64,000 bases of DNA from Inonotus obliquus (lineage: Eukaryota > Basidiomycota > Agaricomycetes > Hymenochaetales > Hymenochaetaceae): assembly GCA_032164295.1 (NCBI GenBank), contig JAJHTX010000010.1, positions 806,001 to 870,000 on the forward strand, written 5' to 3'. Within the stretch, counting starts at the first letter, position 1; each line of letters opens with the position of its first letter. Below are positions 43,501 through 56,976 of the stretch, piece by piece. The notes beneath the pieces were generated by a model that was not told the origin of the DNA, made no database searches, and worked only from the letters and a program-made list of their open reading frames with translations. The translations under genes were made by a program, and so were the position numbers.

Positions 43501-45606
43501 CCGGAGACGTGCATGAAAGTCTTGGAGGGACACACTGACTGGATCAGGGCAGTTGTGTTTTCGCCCGATGGCAAACGCATCGCGTCGGGCTCCGACGACG
43601 GGACGATCCGCATCTGGGACGCGGACAGTGGGGAGCTTGTCTTGGCACCGTTTGAGGGACACACTGGATATGTACGATCAGTAGCGTTTTCGCCTGACGG
43701 GAAGCGCATAGTGTCCGGCTCTGAGGACAAGACGGTCTGCGTTTGGGATGTAAACAGTGGCCAGCTGGTCGCGGGTCCCTTTGAGGGTCACACAGACTCT
43801 GTCAACACTGTCGCATTCTCAGCGGATGGGAGGTGCATCGTGTCTGGCTCCAAAGATACAACTATCCGCATCTGGGATTCTGTCACAGGCAAGCTGGCCT
43901 TAGAGCCATTGGAGGGACACACAGGAGTTGTTTACTCAGTCGCATTTTCGCCTGACGGCAAGCGTGTAGTCTCCGGCTCTTCCGATGGAACAGTCCGTAT
44001 ATGGGATGCTGATAGTGGGCAACTCGTCGCAACGCTCGAGGGACACACGAACGAGGTCAATTCGGTCGCATTTTCTCCTGACGGCAGACGCATCGTATCC
44101 GGTTCTGGCGATAAGACGATACGCGTGTGGGATGTCGACAGTGGCCAGCAACTCTTGGGATTCGAGGGACACAGGGAAAGTGTCTTGTCAGTTGCATTTT
44201 CTCCCGATGGAAAGAGCATTGCTGCAGACTCTGCGGATAACACAATCTGTATTCGGGATGCCAACAGTGGAAATCTTGTTTCGGGTCCATTCAAAGGGCA
44301 CACATCCGGAGTCAACTCAGGTCTATTCTCGCCAGATGGCAAGCGCGTCGTGTCTGGCTCTTGTGATTGGACGATACGTATTTGGGATGCCGACAGCGGG
44401 ATGATCGACTCCAGCTCGTTAGAAGGGCATACTGACCGGATCTTTTCAGTTGCGTTTCACACAGATGGAAGGCGCGTTGTCTCCGGATCTGAAGATGGAA
44501 CAATCTGCATTTGGGACGTCGAAAGCGGCCAGCTCGTTTCTGGACCTCTCAAAGGGCACACTGCTCCTGTTTACTCAGTTGCGATTTCGCTCGACGGACG
44601 ACGCATAGCATCTGGCTCAGGGGATAAACCTGTCCGCATCTGGGATACTACAACTGGCAATTCCGTTTGCGGACCACTCGAAGGGCACACTAATGATGTC
44701 AACTCAGTAGCGTTTTCACCCGATGGCAAACGCATCGTCTCCGGCTCTGGTGACGGAACAATACGTATTTGGGATGCCGTCAGCGGATTGCTCGTCTTGG
44801 GACCTTTGGAGGGACACACTGATCTAGTTTGGTCTGTTGCGTTCTCCCCAGATGGAAAGTGCATTGCGTCTGGCTCGAGCGACGAGACGGTCCGGATCTG
44901 GGACGCGGACACCGGCGAGCTCGTCTCAGGTCCGCTTGAGGGGCACACGGACGAAGTAAACTCAGTCGCATTTTCGCCCGACGGCTGGCACGTTGTATCT
45001 GGTTCCGACGACAAATCAATCCGTATCTGGAATGCTGACACGGGCAAGCTGATCCTGGGTCCGCTCGAGGGCCACACCGACGGGGTAAGTTCAGTTGCGT
45101 TTTCACCAGACGGCAAGCGCATCGTCTCGTCTGATAAGACCATCCGCGTCTGGGATGCTACCACTGGCGAACTCCTCTCAGGACCGTACGAAGGACACAC
45201 TGGCTTCGTCCAGTCAGTCGCATTTTCTCCCAATGGAAAGTATGTTGTGTCTGGTTCTTCCGATGAGACAATACGGGTCTGGAAGATCAGTGATGACGAG
45301 GCATCAGCAGTGCTCGGCACAGCCCCTGTGAATAGCTCAGAATGCGCCCTGACTACGCCAAACCCGGTGACACGCGAGATGGATAAGCGACGCACAATAT
45401 CAGACTGGAAGTTGGATGAGGACGGTTGGGTTCTTGGTACAGGAGGCGAACTACTCGCATGGATCCCGGAGGACATGCGCACCACCCTGTTATCACCTGG
45501 AACGTCCGCTATCCTCAATTGCTCATTCTGGACGAAGCTAGATTTTGTGAATTCCCCTTTGGGTGAAGATTGGTGCAAGGGCTTCCCGAAATCGAGTTGG
45601 TGTTGA
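40552..45606 (+). pseudogene. NLR copy 3: split by 4-nt duplication before the P-loop
   Basis: Exons as in the other copies: 40552-40582, 40630-40765, 40813-40934, 40985-41196, 41251-41301, 41355-41553, 41603-43252, 43306-45606. At 41828-41835 the sequence GTACATAC replaces GTAC, a 4-nt insertion that shifts frame and stops at 41854-41856. The upstream reading would be a 334-residue C2/MLKL-like protein without NACHT. Downstream the frame is open from an ATG at 41825 through the P-loop (GAAGSGKST) and all fourteen WD40 repeats to the TGA at 45604. So it is either a pseudogene, a sequencing or assembly error, or two truncated proteins. One WD40 repeat lacks residues (RIVSSDKTIRVWD). Intron 6 is 49 nt here instead of 51, so its removal is required. 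Confidence 0.85.
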
Positions 45607-47096
45607 ACTTCTTAGCACATACGTTTCTGAGGTAGCTGTAATGTCTCTAGTTTAGCAACAACCACTTATTCACCATGATCCATCGTAGTCTATTTTCAAT
45701 ATCTTAGTCCTTCTTTCCACTTGTGCGGCCATTGAATCTTTCTCTTCTTTCACCATCGGTCTGTAGCTATGCTCGACTTTTTATCCTCTCATGCATCATT
45801 TCAGCGCCTAACGTTCGGTTGAACTCTCCTTTCTCAAGTTTTGAGTAGACCATTCCCCTGCTTGGTATTTATTGATATTCTGTTCAAAGTAGCTACTGTA
45901 CGTTCTGAGTGAAGTATACATGTTTCTTCTGGTTTGCCTTTAGGCAAGTAGTAATGAAAAAAGGAAGCAATCTCTACTTATCGAATGGATGGATTCAAAA
46001 GAATTAATTCGTGCAGGCCCGAAACAGAAATGCCAGATGAAAGGGCCTAGAGAAGATTGACCACAGGATGCCGACGGTCCAATCATTTCACTGATAACAT
46101 TCCATGGCATACAACCTCGAATTGACGAATTCCAATATATTCCAAGTCGAACAGGTCGACACAAGCATGATACAACAACTACATTGTACAAAGCCACACG
46201 AGACCGACTGGCGCGCCTAGGGCTGGATGATTATTGCTATTTCAAACTAGATATCTTCGCGCCCGATACTTCCAAGCATTCTTTCAATGCGAACAAAAAG
46301 TAGCCCAATTCCACGAGAAAGCAACACCAAAAATATGAGCAATGATAACAAACCGTCAAAATTCAATTGACAGTAACCGAACTACCTCTACCAAGTCCAA
46401 GTACCAAGTACCAACTCGGACTTCTACTATTACGAATTGCTTTAGGAAATCAATTTGATTGAACCATAACAATCAATGAAGGGATGTAAGCCGCTGCGGA
46501 GTGAGCGGGTGAATGAAGTACAGTGCCGACGATAAGAATCAAATGTCAAGATAGAATAGATAGCTAAAGAAGGTGAGTGAAAGAGCGGAGAAGGAGAATA
46601 CGAGGGGGAAAAGAAGGCAGGATAGAGGAGCCCGTCCTCCTGACGGACCAAGACGAATGGAAAAGGTGATCAACACAGGTGTTGCCCTGCCTTCGAGGTA
46701 TAGCTTATCTTGAGCAGAGCTTTAGTGCGAGTGTGAGAGACGAAGAGAAACGGAAGGCGGTGGCGATTAGTGACGGTGTGGATTCGACGGCGGGCGGGAA
46801 TGAAAGCTCTCAACCGCGGTACACACACGCGGATTGCTCAGCAAAACTGCAAGACCGCTCGTGGAGGAGATCCTCGCAGACTATGACCAACAGAGCGCAC
46901 GGAGCCTGACCGAGAAGGCAAGAACCTGCAAGCATCATGGCTTTCCCGCGATTCAGACGCTGCGCGTACAGACAAGTCGCCTTGTGCCGCGAGTACATAC
47001 GTTAGATTTAGGAACGGAAGCTGGAACAATGTTGATAGCCGGTAAGTCAGCCGCGCGACTTGACACTGAGTAACTTCGCATCAATGTTGATACCTG
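45607..47096. other. spacer 3-4, proximal part
   Basis: Contains the conserved 3' flank of the NLR unit (CTTCTTAGCACATACGTTTCT), the TTGATT-rich block near 46440-46660 and the recurring CTGCCTTCGAGGTATAGCTT / GAGAGACGAAGAGAAACG block at 46690-46755. No gene with an intact frame is visible. Similar sequence in the same order occurs in spacers 2-3 and 4-5. Confidence 0.5.
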
Positions 47097-48650
47097 TTAC
47101 GGTGGCTTTGCTGTCTCGTGGAGGGATTTCGACCGCTTGGATTGGGATTCATGACCGACAGGAGGAACTTTTGGCATAGGAACAAGAAGGTCCGGTACAG
47201 CCGGTGTACCCCGCTCCAAATCGGCACTCGTACTATTCGAAGTGAGAACCAAGAACGTCTGCCGTATTACCTTAGGGAAGAGCCTTCCCAAGCATTGTAC
47301 GTTCTCTTTAAAAATATCCTTGGAAGCGGTAACCGACCTATTTTTATCACCTCCTATTCACAGTGAAAACGGAAAAGCACTTCGACGACTCAAGCTTCAT
47401 CCCCGTCATCTTCCCAAATAAGCGGCATTCGAACAATACAGTCATTGTCTACTTCTCGGACAAGCAAGCCAGCGTCTTGAAGAAAGCGCGAAGCTTCGAC
47501 GATGAACATCCATCATACAGCGTTAATACGTATGATCATTGGGAACAACCCTCGGGGACTAGCATCATCGATATTAAGTCACCGACACCGAGTCTTCATC
47601 GATACAACACATCTTCAGACCTGACGAGTGCACAGAGCGCCGCTGCAGATGATAGTCATGAAAGCAGGAGAGGCTCAATGCTTTCTCGCTTCGCAATCCA
47701 TTCTTCCGACTCTCGTACAACTCGAGGGTTGTTAGTAGGAAAATGAGTCTGCGGAGATGCGACAAACACAACGAATGTCGTTATTGTCAACGTTGCAAAG
47801 AACGGGAAGTTCTGAAACGACCTTTTATACAAGGCATTCGCAAACATCGGTGGACCATGACACACACAGCGCGAGACGATGAGGAGGATTACTAATGACC
47901 AGACTTGATGTGCTTGACGGATTGATAGACATCCCTAAGAAAATGTTGATTGAGTGATTTAGACTGGGATCAAAGGGCGGATAACGAGATGCAGCGTAAT
48001 CACCCATGGAAACTTGACCTGAGAAAAAATTGTTTGTTGGAAAAGTGGTAATTTACCACACAGGCAATAGTGGAGACTACGCGATGCGCCGCACTGCGTC
48101 TCAGAACACCGTTGCTCAATTCATCGATCCAAGCCGCAAGTGGTGAAGAACGCAGACAGCTGCAGAAACACTGAATTTAGCGAAACATATACTAAAGAAT
48201 CTAGAGAGGTACAATGTACTTACACTATACTGCACGTTCATCTTCTTGCAAGTGCCAACGCGATTGGACGTTTTCCGAGCGTATACCTGAAGGAAATCAA
48301 CTTCAGCAAGCACGCAGTTGTCCAAAGGATTGATTGACATACATTTAAGAGTTCGAGGAAAGCCCGAATGAGAAAAGAAGCAGGATCACATAGTATAGAA
48401 CCATTGAACTTGAATATCGGTATCTAAACCCTGTATGATCCATATATCTTATTTTCGGGAGAAAATCCCACCAGTTCATTGTTCGCTTGCATACATCGAC
48501 TAGTCAGCTGTGTCGACTGTTGGTTTGGAAGACAAGCTCACAGTGATTATTGAGTCATCTGTTGAATAAAAAGAGCTCTCGTCCAGTACACAAGTCGAGA
48601 GTGTGGAGGATCGTGAGGTTTGAGGTGTGAGGGCGGCTTACGTACATTCT
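47097..48650 (-). pseudogene. membrane-protein-like gene relic in spacer 3-4, with internal inversion
   Basis: Same family as 37968-39900. The C-terminal part (TSNSTSADLERGTPAVPD, then SKRSKSLHETAKPP) reads on minus at 47097-47256, and the hydrophobic part (SFQNFPFFATLTITTFVVFV) on minus near 47820-47755. The middle (loop IPVIFPNKRHSNNTVIVYF and tail SSDLTSAQSAAADDSHESRR) reads on plus at 47363-47746, because the block 47257-47754 is inverted. The gene is therefore broken. Its N-terminal exons toward copy 4 (48100-48650) are decayed, with only scattered matches to spacer 2-3. Confidence 0.45.
47257..47754. other. 0.5 kb inversion inside the spacer gene
   Basis: Relative to spacer 2-3 (38190-38700) this block is in reverse orientation. 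Left edge: CCAAGAAC then GTCTGCCGTATT. Right edge: AAATGAGTCTGCGG then AGATGCGACAAAC. The words GTCTGCCG and GTCTGCGG at the two edges are candidates for short homology used in the event. Spacer 4-5 keeps the original orientation. Confidence 0.75.
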
Positions 48651-48984
48651 TGGGAGAAGATCTTTCTATGCATAAGTATGGTAAATGTACTGCTCACCAC
48701 CATCCTGAGTCAAATATTTGGGAAACAACAGTATAAACAGATATTCTCAGATTCTCACAAGTACCATCGTTCTGTAGTGATTTCATGTCCTGCATCGCTG
48801 CCTGAATTTATGGCTCTTGGACGCATTACGCAAGATCGGCACGATCAGCACCTCGCCTCTTGAGGCTAATGTCGATCACTGCCCATGCTCTGCCAGCCAT
48901 CAATCATTCTTCCATGCACTGGCACAGTACTTACTATAAGGCGATGAAGACGCCTCTTTCCCCCGCTTCAACCTCCTCCCCACC

Positions 48985-51900
48985 ATGCCTGAGCCAAAGT
49001 ACTACGCCCTCCAAGGTTGGTCCCCGTCCGCTGCATTCCATCCTGTCTGACCTGCTTCTAGTCGTAAAACTTGATGGCACTGCGAGAAGACCAAATAATG
49101 GTCCGATATATGTCCAAATCAACATCGATAAGGTCGTTCACAAGACTAGACACATTGATGCCGATGGAAAGCCCTCCTGGGCCAGCACTATGACTTTGTG
49201 AGTACTATTGCTATTCGATTTAGCGATTGCTGACTGTAGCGCAGCTCGGACTTGCACACCGACACTACCTTCAATATTCGACTGAAGCAAAGTAGAAAGG
49301 GTACGCGTGATCGTCAAGTCGGATCAGTTGATGTCAGCGCCCAGGAATTGCTGGACAAGGATGGTGGTATGGCAACAGTTCGTTACCAGAATTCGCCTCA
49401 TTCTCTTCCGTTAGTACGACTGAACCTCGTGCCTGCGACTGCTGGTGCCGTCCATATTCGACTCAAGGAAGTGGACGCATTCGGGCGGGCCGAGGCAGAA
49501 TTAGCGAACGCTGAACAGAGTGTAGGACAGATTAGAACACTAAGGTCGGAATTCACTGTGGGCACGATCGGGTCTGTTATCAATGCACTCGATGGATTGG
49601 TTACAGCCGTTGATGCGGTTGCAGAGGTATTCATCTCATCACCTACCGCCGATGTTTTTGAGGCTTACATCAGTCGACAGCTACACTCGTTGTTCGATGT
49701 ATCGTGGAAAGCAACCTCGGCGTTGTACAAGGTATATTCTACTCTCTTTGTACACTTCTGCCTTCTGCTGACATTCTTCTGTAGCTCGTCTCCCGTCAGT
49801 TCAAAACCGATGCTCAGCTTCGAGACATGGTCAAAACGATGGCGGACGCTTGTAATTTCTCGGAGAAGGCGAAGAAACTGAAAGACAGGACCGAGGAGCT
49901 GAATGTCGTAATCAAGGAGTTACTTAACGAAAGTGTTGAGTGTTGTCAATTTGTGCGGAAGTATGCCTCCCGCAGTTTTGTTGGTATGTCATTTCTTGTC
50001 TCGCATCAGGACGGGCAATGAATTGTTTTTCAAGGCCGAATGGCTCGATGGCAGGGGAGTCAGAGGATAGCGGACTACGCGGGTCGCTTCAATGATCTCA
50101 GGGAAAGGCTGGACAAGGTCATTACTTTGAATACCGCGAAAGGGGTGGATGCCATCGAAGCGCATCTTGTTTCGCAGAAAGTGTTGGATGCGTTGATCGA
50201 CCCCAGCAGAATGGACGCATCAGTATCCAGAGTATCCAAACGTGCTCGATGCCTCAGCGGTACTAGGAAGGAATATCTGGACGACATCAGCACTAGACTA
50301 ATATCGGACGACGAGTACAATACAGTCTGGCTGACCGGGGCTGCTGGTTCGGGAAAGAGCACCATCGCTCTCACCATTTTGGACCATTGTGACAAAATGA
50401 AACTTCCACCGGCGTATGTCTTCTTCGAGCGTGGCAAGGACGACTCTGATTCGGTCATTCGCGCGATCGCATGCAGACTTGCGACCCTTCACGAGACGTT
50501 GAGGCAGCCTATCGTGGATGCTATAGCTCAAAACCATAATATCAATGGAAAATCGCTGGAGGTGCAGTTCGAGAAGCTGTTGTTGGAACCGCTCAGGTCC
50601 GTCGCGGACAACCTGGATCGTCGTATCATCATCATTCTTGATGCGCTGGATGAGAGTGGTTCGGGGGAACAGCGAAAGGAACTGGTACGACTGCTGAAGA
50701 ACGATTTCGGAAAACTTCCGTCCAAGGTTCGCATACTGGTTACCAGTCGGCCAGAGAACGATATCGTGGAGGGGCTTTCGTCAGCGCGACACATCTATCA
50801 CGTTGCACTTGAACACAAGTCCGAGGGAAGCCGGAATGATGTGGCGAGTTACTTGCAGAAGGAGATGAAGGAGGTGGTTGGAAAGAGAGCGCCGAAAGGA
50901 AAGGCATGGGACGATGCAGTTCAAAGACTCTCCGACGCTGCAGATGGCGTGTTTATTTGGGCTTCTACAGCGGTGAAAATGGTGGGCGAATCACATCAGC
51001 CATGGAAGGAACTAGAACGTCTCTTAAACAATCTACCATCAGTCGGTGGCGGCATTGACAACCTGTATTTATCTGTACTCGAGCAGTCCGGCATCTCATG
51101 GAAAGGACCAGATTCCAGGGTTGAGTTTGCGAGAATTCTTGGGGTCATCCTATTCGCGAAGGAGGCTATGTCGGATGTAGGCATCGAGGCATTCCTTGGG
51201 ATGGAGGAAGGCACCGCAGATTCGATTTTGAGCCATTTACGCTCTGTGCTATCTTACGAGGCTGGGCAGCCTGTTCGCATTCACCATGCGTCGTTTGCAG
51301 ACTACCTGATCGAGAGGTGCAGGGGCAAGCCGTGGAGCGTAGATGAGGCGGATCTGAAGAAGACCATTACTGAACGGTGTTTTGACGTGATGAAGGAGGA
51401 ACTACGATTCAATATCTGCGATTTCCCATCATCGTTCGTCAAGAATGATGACGTGCCAGGACTCGCGGAGAAGGTGAAGAATAGGATTCGCCCGCATCTG
51501 GATTATGCCTGTCGTTTCTGGTCTGTCCATCTGTGCGAGCTTGACGATACCGCCATTCCGCTCGACAAAGTTGATACCTTCGTACACAAACATCTTCTGT
51601 ACTGGCTCGAGGTCCTTAGTCTGAAGAAATATTTCAATCGCGTTGCTGGTACTGCTCTGCGTGATGCTTGCATCAGGATCGCTGTCAGTTGTTCTTTTCA
51701 TTCCGTATGTTTATCTGTTGACGCATCTCTATGTAGTCAATTCATACAGAGATCTCGTCGTTCCTTTGGGCAACCTATAGGCTTGTTGTAATCTTTGCAG
51801 ACCCTATCTCGCAGAGCGCTCCTCATATTTACCTTTCTGCCATATCCCTCTGGAAAGGCGAATCGCGCATCGCAGATCATTACTCAAAAACACATCCACT

Positions 51901-54037
51901 CTTGTGCGTACAACGCTTCGGAAAGAAGGCACCAGCGATGTGCATGAAAGTCTTGGAGGGACACACCAGTTTGGTAATGTCGGTGGTGTTTTCGCCCGAT
52001 GGCAAGTGCATTGCGTCGGGCTCCGACGACGGGACGATCCGTATCTGGGATGCGGACAGTGGGGAGCTTGTCTCGCGTCCGCTTGAGGGACACACGGACG
52101 CGGTACTATCAGTAGCATTTTCGCCTGACGGGAAGCGCATAGCGTCCGGCTCCGTAGACAACACGGTCCGCGTTTGGGATGTCAACAGTGGCCAGCTGGT
52201 CGCAGGCCCCTTTGAGGGTCACACAAACGAAGTCAACGCAGTGGCATTCTCACCGGATGGGAGATGCATCGTGTCTGGCTCCATTGATACAACTATCCGC
52301 ATCTGGGATTCTGTCACAGGCAAGCTGGTCTTAGAGCCATTGGAGGGACACACAGGAGTTGTTTACTCAGTCGCATTTTCGCCTGACGGCAAGCGTGTAG
52401 TCTCCGGCTCTTCCGATGTAACAGTCCGTATATGGGATGCTGACAGTGGGCAACTCGTCGCAACGCTCGAGGGACACACGGACGAGGTCAAGTCGGTCGC
52501 ATTTTCGCCTGACGGCAAACGCGTCGTATCCGGTTCTGACGATAAGACGATACGCATATGGGATGTCGAAAGTGGCCAGCAACTCTTGGGCTTCGAGGGA
52601 CATAAAGAAGGAGCCTGGTCAGTCGCATTTTCACACGATGGAAAGAGCATTGCTTCCGGCTCTGCGGACAGCACAATCTGTATCTGGGACGCCAACAGCG
52701 GGAGTCTTGTTTCGGGTCCATTCAGGGGACACACATTCGGAGTCAACTCAGTTGCATTCTCGCGAGATGGCAAGCGCGTCGTGTCCGCATCTGATGATAG
52801 AACGGTCCGTATATGGGATGCGGACAGGGGGAAGATCGACTCCGGCTCATTCGAGGGGCACACTGACTGGATCGCTTCAGTTGCGTTTCACCCAGATGGA
52901 AGGCGCGTTGTCTCCGGGTCTTATGATGGAACGATCTGCATATGGGACGTCGAGAGCGGCCAGCTCGTTTCTGGACCTCTCAGAGGGCATTCTAACGCAG
53001 TTTTCTCAGTTGTGATTTCCCTCGACGGACAACGCATAGCATCTGGCGCAGGGGATAAAACCGTCTGTGTTTGGGATACTGAAACTGGCAATGCCGTCTG
53101 CGGGCCAATCGAAGGGCACATAGGCGCAGTCTGCTCAGTAGCGTTTTCGCCCGATAACGAACGCATCGTCTCCTGTTCAATCGATGGAACAATTCGTATT
53201 TGGGATGCAGTCAGCGGAAAGCTTGTCTTGGAACCTTTGGAGGGACACACTGATGTAGTTTGGTTTGTTGCGTTCTCCCCAGTTGGGAAACGCGTTGCAT
53301 CTGGCTCGAGCGATAATACGATCCGTATCTGGGACGCGGACACCGGCGAGCTCCTCTCAGGTCCGCTTGAGGGGCACACGTTTGTCGTTACCTCAGTCGC
53401 ATTTTCGCTCGACGGCAGGCGCATTGTGTCTGGTTCCGCCGACAAAACAGTCCGTATCTGGAACGCTCACACGGGCAAACTGATATTGGGACCGCTCGAG
53501 GGTCACACCGACTGGGTCCGCTCAGTTGCGTTTTCACCGGACGGCAAGCACATTGTTTCTGGCTCCGATGATAAAACGATCCGGATTTGGTGTGCTGCCA
53601 CTGGCCGCCTCCTCTTAGAGCAATTCGAGGGACACACTCATTTTGTCCGGTCAGTCGGGTTTTCTCCCGATGGAGAATATGTCGTATCCGGTTCTGATGA
53701 TAGGTCAATACGGATCTGGCAGATCAATGACGACGAGGATTCGACAGTGCTCGTAGAAAAGTCCACGAGTAGTTCAGAACGCACCTTGACATGCCCGAAC
53801 CTGGTGACACGCGGGATGGACAAGCGACGCACAAATTCAGACTGGAAGATGGGTGAGGACGGATGGGTTCTTGGTACAGGAGGTGAACTACTCGCATGGA
53901 TCCCGGAAGATATGCGTGGTACCTTGTGGCGATACCGGAACACTGCCATCTTCAATGCGCAGTTTTCGACGAAGTTGGACTTTGTGAACTCTACTTTGGG
54001 TGAGGATTGGTGCAAGGGCTTCCCGAAATCGAGTTGA
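48985..54037 (+). CDS. NLR copy 4: diverged NACHT core, 14x WD40
   Basis: 1566 residues. Exons: 48985-49015, 49062-49197, 49245-49366, 49415-49626, 49681-49731, 49785-49983, 50035-51683, 51737-54037. Intron 6 (49984-50034) contains TGA, so the stop there is not in the mature message. Walker A is GAAGSGKST. From about 50450 to 51230 the NACHT core is clearly different from the other copies (VDAIAQNHNINGKSLEVQF; Walker B IIIILDALDESG; YLQKEMKEVVGKRAPKGKAW), then returns to near identity at LRSVLSYEAGQPVRIHHASF. Both flanks match other copies, so this is either an ancestral allele type retained by the block or a converted tract. WD40 repeats number fourteen, with several changed GHT positions (GHKEGA, GHSNAV, GHIGAV). 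The C-terminal tail differs slightly (KRRTNSDWKMGEDGWVLGTG). Confidence 0.88.
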
Positions 54038-55565
54038 TGTTGAAGTCCTTAGCACATATGTTTCTGAGACGTCTCTCTACTCTAGCAACAATCACTTGTT
54101 TATTGTGATCTTTTGTATCATCATAGTATACCTTCAACATCTTAGCTCTGTTTTCCACTTACACTGTCTTTGAAATATTCTTCTTTGTTCCCCATCGATC
54201 TGTAGCGATACTCGCATATTTATCCTATTCAAGGAAGACTCATTGAAGCGCCTAACGTTCGATTGAACTCTCCTTTCTCAAGTTTTGAGTAGACCATTCC
54301 CTCACTTGATATTTAACGATATTTTGTTCAAGTAGCTGCTGTACGTTCTAGGTGAAGAAATACACGTTTCTTGTTGCTTGCCGGTAGGCAGGAGTGCCCG
54401 AAAGAGGAATAAGTAGAGAACCTGGAGTCGGAAGCAATCTCTTCTTATCGTGAATGAAGTCGAAAGGATATAAAATAATGTGTGCAGGTCCGATATGGGA
54501 ACGCTAGATGAAAAGGCTTAGGGAGAGGATATGATCACAGGATGCCAATGATCCATTCATTTCATCGATAAAATTCCATGGCATACAACCTCGAGTTGAC
54601 GAATATCATGAGTTCCAAGTCAAACAGGTCGATACAAGCATGATGCATGTTGCAACAGCCCCAAAGCCAAACCGAGACCGACTGGAGTGCCTAGGCCTGG
54701 ATGAGTATTGATATCACAAACTAGATGTAACATCTTGCATTCTTCCTAGCCAAGACGATGTAATCCGTTGCCTATGAAATGATCAATCCCATGAAAAGTA
54801 GTTCAATTCCACGAACGAGAAGGCAACACCAAGAATATGAATATCATCAATGTTGCACAACAAACACGATAGTCTGACTAAACCGTCGAACCAATTGACA
54901 ACAACCGGACTACCTTTACCAACTACCAACTCAGACTTCTAGTTCCGCTACTATTACAGATCTAGATGCTTTAAGAAATCACTTTGGTTGAACCATAACA
55001 ATCAATGAAGGGATGAGATGTCACTGCAAAGTGAGCGGGAGGATGAAATACAATGCCGGCGATAAGAATCAAATAGCAAGATAGATAGCTAAAGAATGCG
55101 AGTGGAAGTCTGAAAGAGCGGATAAGAAGAAACAAGAGGGGAAAAACTGAAAGAAGACGGATCAGAGGAGCCAGTCCTCCTGACGGACCGAGACAAATGG
55201 AAAATGGAAAAGTGATCAACACATGTGTTAGCCTGCCTTCAAGGCATAGCTTAGCTGGAGCAGAGCTTTAGTGTGAGTGTTAGAGTCGAAGTGAAACGGG
55301 AGGCAGTAGTGATGATGATGGTGTCGATTCGATGGCTGGCGGGGATGAAAACACACGCGGAATGCCCGGCAAACCTGCAATACACGGACGTGGAGGAGAT
55401 CCTCGCAGACTATGTCCAATAGAGCGCACGGAGCCTGGCCGAGAAGGTAAGAACCTGTCAGCACCATAGATTTCCCGCGATTCTGACGCTGCATGCACAA
55501 ATAAGTCACCTTGGACCGCGAGAGATTGAGGAACGGAAGCAGGGATAATGTTGATAGCCGGTAAG
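54038..55565. other. spacer 4-5, proximal part
   Basis: Conserved NLR 3' flank (CTTAGCACATATGTTTCTGAG), then the same ordered blocks as in spacers 2-3 and 3-4 (CTTTAAGAAATCACTTTGGTT at 54969; CTGCCTTCAAGGCATAGCTT at 55233; GAGTGTTAGAGTCGAAGTGA near 55274). No intact gene is visible. Confidence 0.5.
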
Positions 55566-56480
55566 TTGGATGACACTAGGATACACTTCGCATTGGTGGC
55601 TTCGCTGTCTCATGGAGGGATTTTGACCGCTTAGATTGGGAATTATAGCTGGCGGGAGGCACTTTTGGTATATGGACAGGGACATCCGGTACAGCTGGTG
55701 TACCTCGCTCCAAATCGGCACTCGTACTATTCATATGAAAGCCGAGAACCGGAGACTCACTTTCCTACGAACAATCCTCGAGGTGTACGAGAGTCGGAAG
55801 AATGGATTGCGGATACGAGAAAGCAATGAGCCTCTCGTGCCCCCATGGCCATAATCTGCGGCGGCGCTCGTCAGGTCTGAAGATGTGTTGTATCGACGAA
55901 GATTCGGTGGCTTAATATCGATGATGCTGGTTCCTGAGGGTGGACACTGTATAGTTTCTCGTCGGAACTTCATGCTTTCTTCAAAGCGCTAACTGCTTAT
56001 TTGGGAGGATGACAGGGATGAAGCTCGAGTCGTCAAAGTGCTCTTCCGTCTTCACTGTGAATGGGAGGTGATAAAAAGCGGGTCAGTAACCGCTTCCAAG
56101 AATATTTTTAAAGAGAAAGTACAATGCTGGGGAAGGTCCTTCCCAAAGTCGATACGGCAGACCGCCGCAAGAACGACGGATGCGACAAGCACAATGAATG
56201 CTGTTATCGTCAACGTTGCAAGTTCTGGAATGACCATTCATACAGACATTTGCAAACATCGAGGTCCATGCCGCGCACAGCGCGAGACGATGTAATGTTC
56301 TCGACCAGTTGATATTCATCCCTAAGAAAATGCTGGTTGAGTGTTTCGGACTGGGATATCAAATAACGAGACGCACCATAATCACCCTTGCAAACTCGAC
56401 CTGAGGCGGGAAATCAGAAAAAGCTGTTTGTTGGAAAAGTGGACATATCCTTTGGGAGGGAGGCTTACGTTTTGGGAGAA
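55566..56480 (-). pseudogene. membrane-protein-like gene relic in spacer 4-5
   Basis: Same family and orientation as 37968-39900, shortened. Minus-strand pieces: hydrophobic segment plus loop near 56240-56050 (TITAFIVLVASVVLAAVCRI, FGKDLPQHCTFSLKIFLEA); tail near 55970-55735 (SGTSIIDIKPPNLRRYNTSS, GSLLSRIRNPFFRLSYTSRI); and ADLERGTPAVPDVP with SKRSKSLHETAKPP near 55720-55590. Much of the loop seen in spacer 2-3 is missing and the N-terminal exons are not recognisable. Non-functional. Confidence 0.4.
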
Positions 56481-56976
56481 GATCTGCATGATCGACAATC
56501 TGCTTCCGTTCAAGGCAGGTCGATCATGGACAGATGATCCTTCAAGAAATTTAGTGGACGACCTCTTCGTGAAGGTTGCCTTATGTAATATAACTTTGAT
56601 TACAGCAACATTATGTAACTTGTCATCGCATGAGTGCGCCTTCATCTCACTAACGTACCGCTCACCACCATTCTGAGTCAAACATTTGGGAAACAACAGT
56701 ATAAACAGATATTCTCACGTCTGAATCAAGTACTAGCAAATATTCTGAAGTGATTTCGTGTTCGATCGCTGCCTGGTAGATTATAATTGGACGCGTTGAG
56801 GACGCAAGATCGACACGATCAGCACCTCGCCTCTTGAGGCTAATGTCGATCACTGCCTATGTTAATAACTCTCCTCGCCTCGTGTATCACCATCAATCAT
56901 TCTTCCATGCACTGGCACAGTGCTTATTGTAAGACTATGGGGGTGTTCCCCTTCGTCCCTTCAACCTCCCCCCGTC

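Noticed and set aside
48944..49201. Alternative N-terminus of copy 4 from the upstream ATG reading through intron 1 into the C2-like exon
   Set aside because: It is open only because intron 1 happens to be 46 nt here; the same reading fails in copies 2, 3 and 6, and the spliced ATG at 48985 is conserved in all.
50018..50020. TGA in NLR copy 4 (in CAATGAATTG) as a nonsense mutation
   Set aside because: It falls inside intron 6 (49984-50034), whose existence is supported by the 49-nt version in copy 3.
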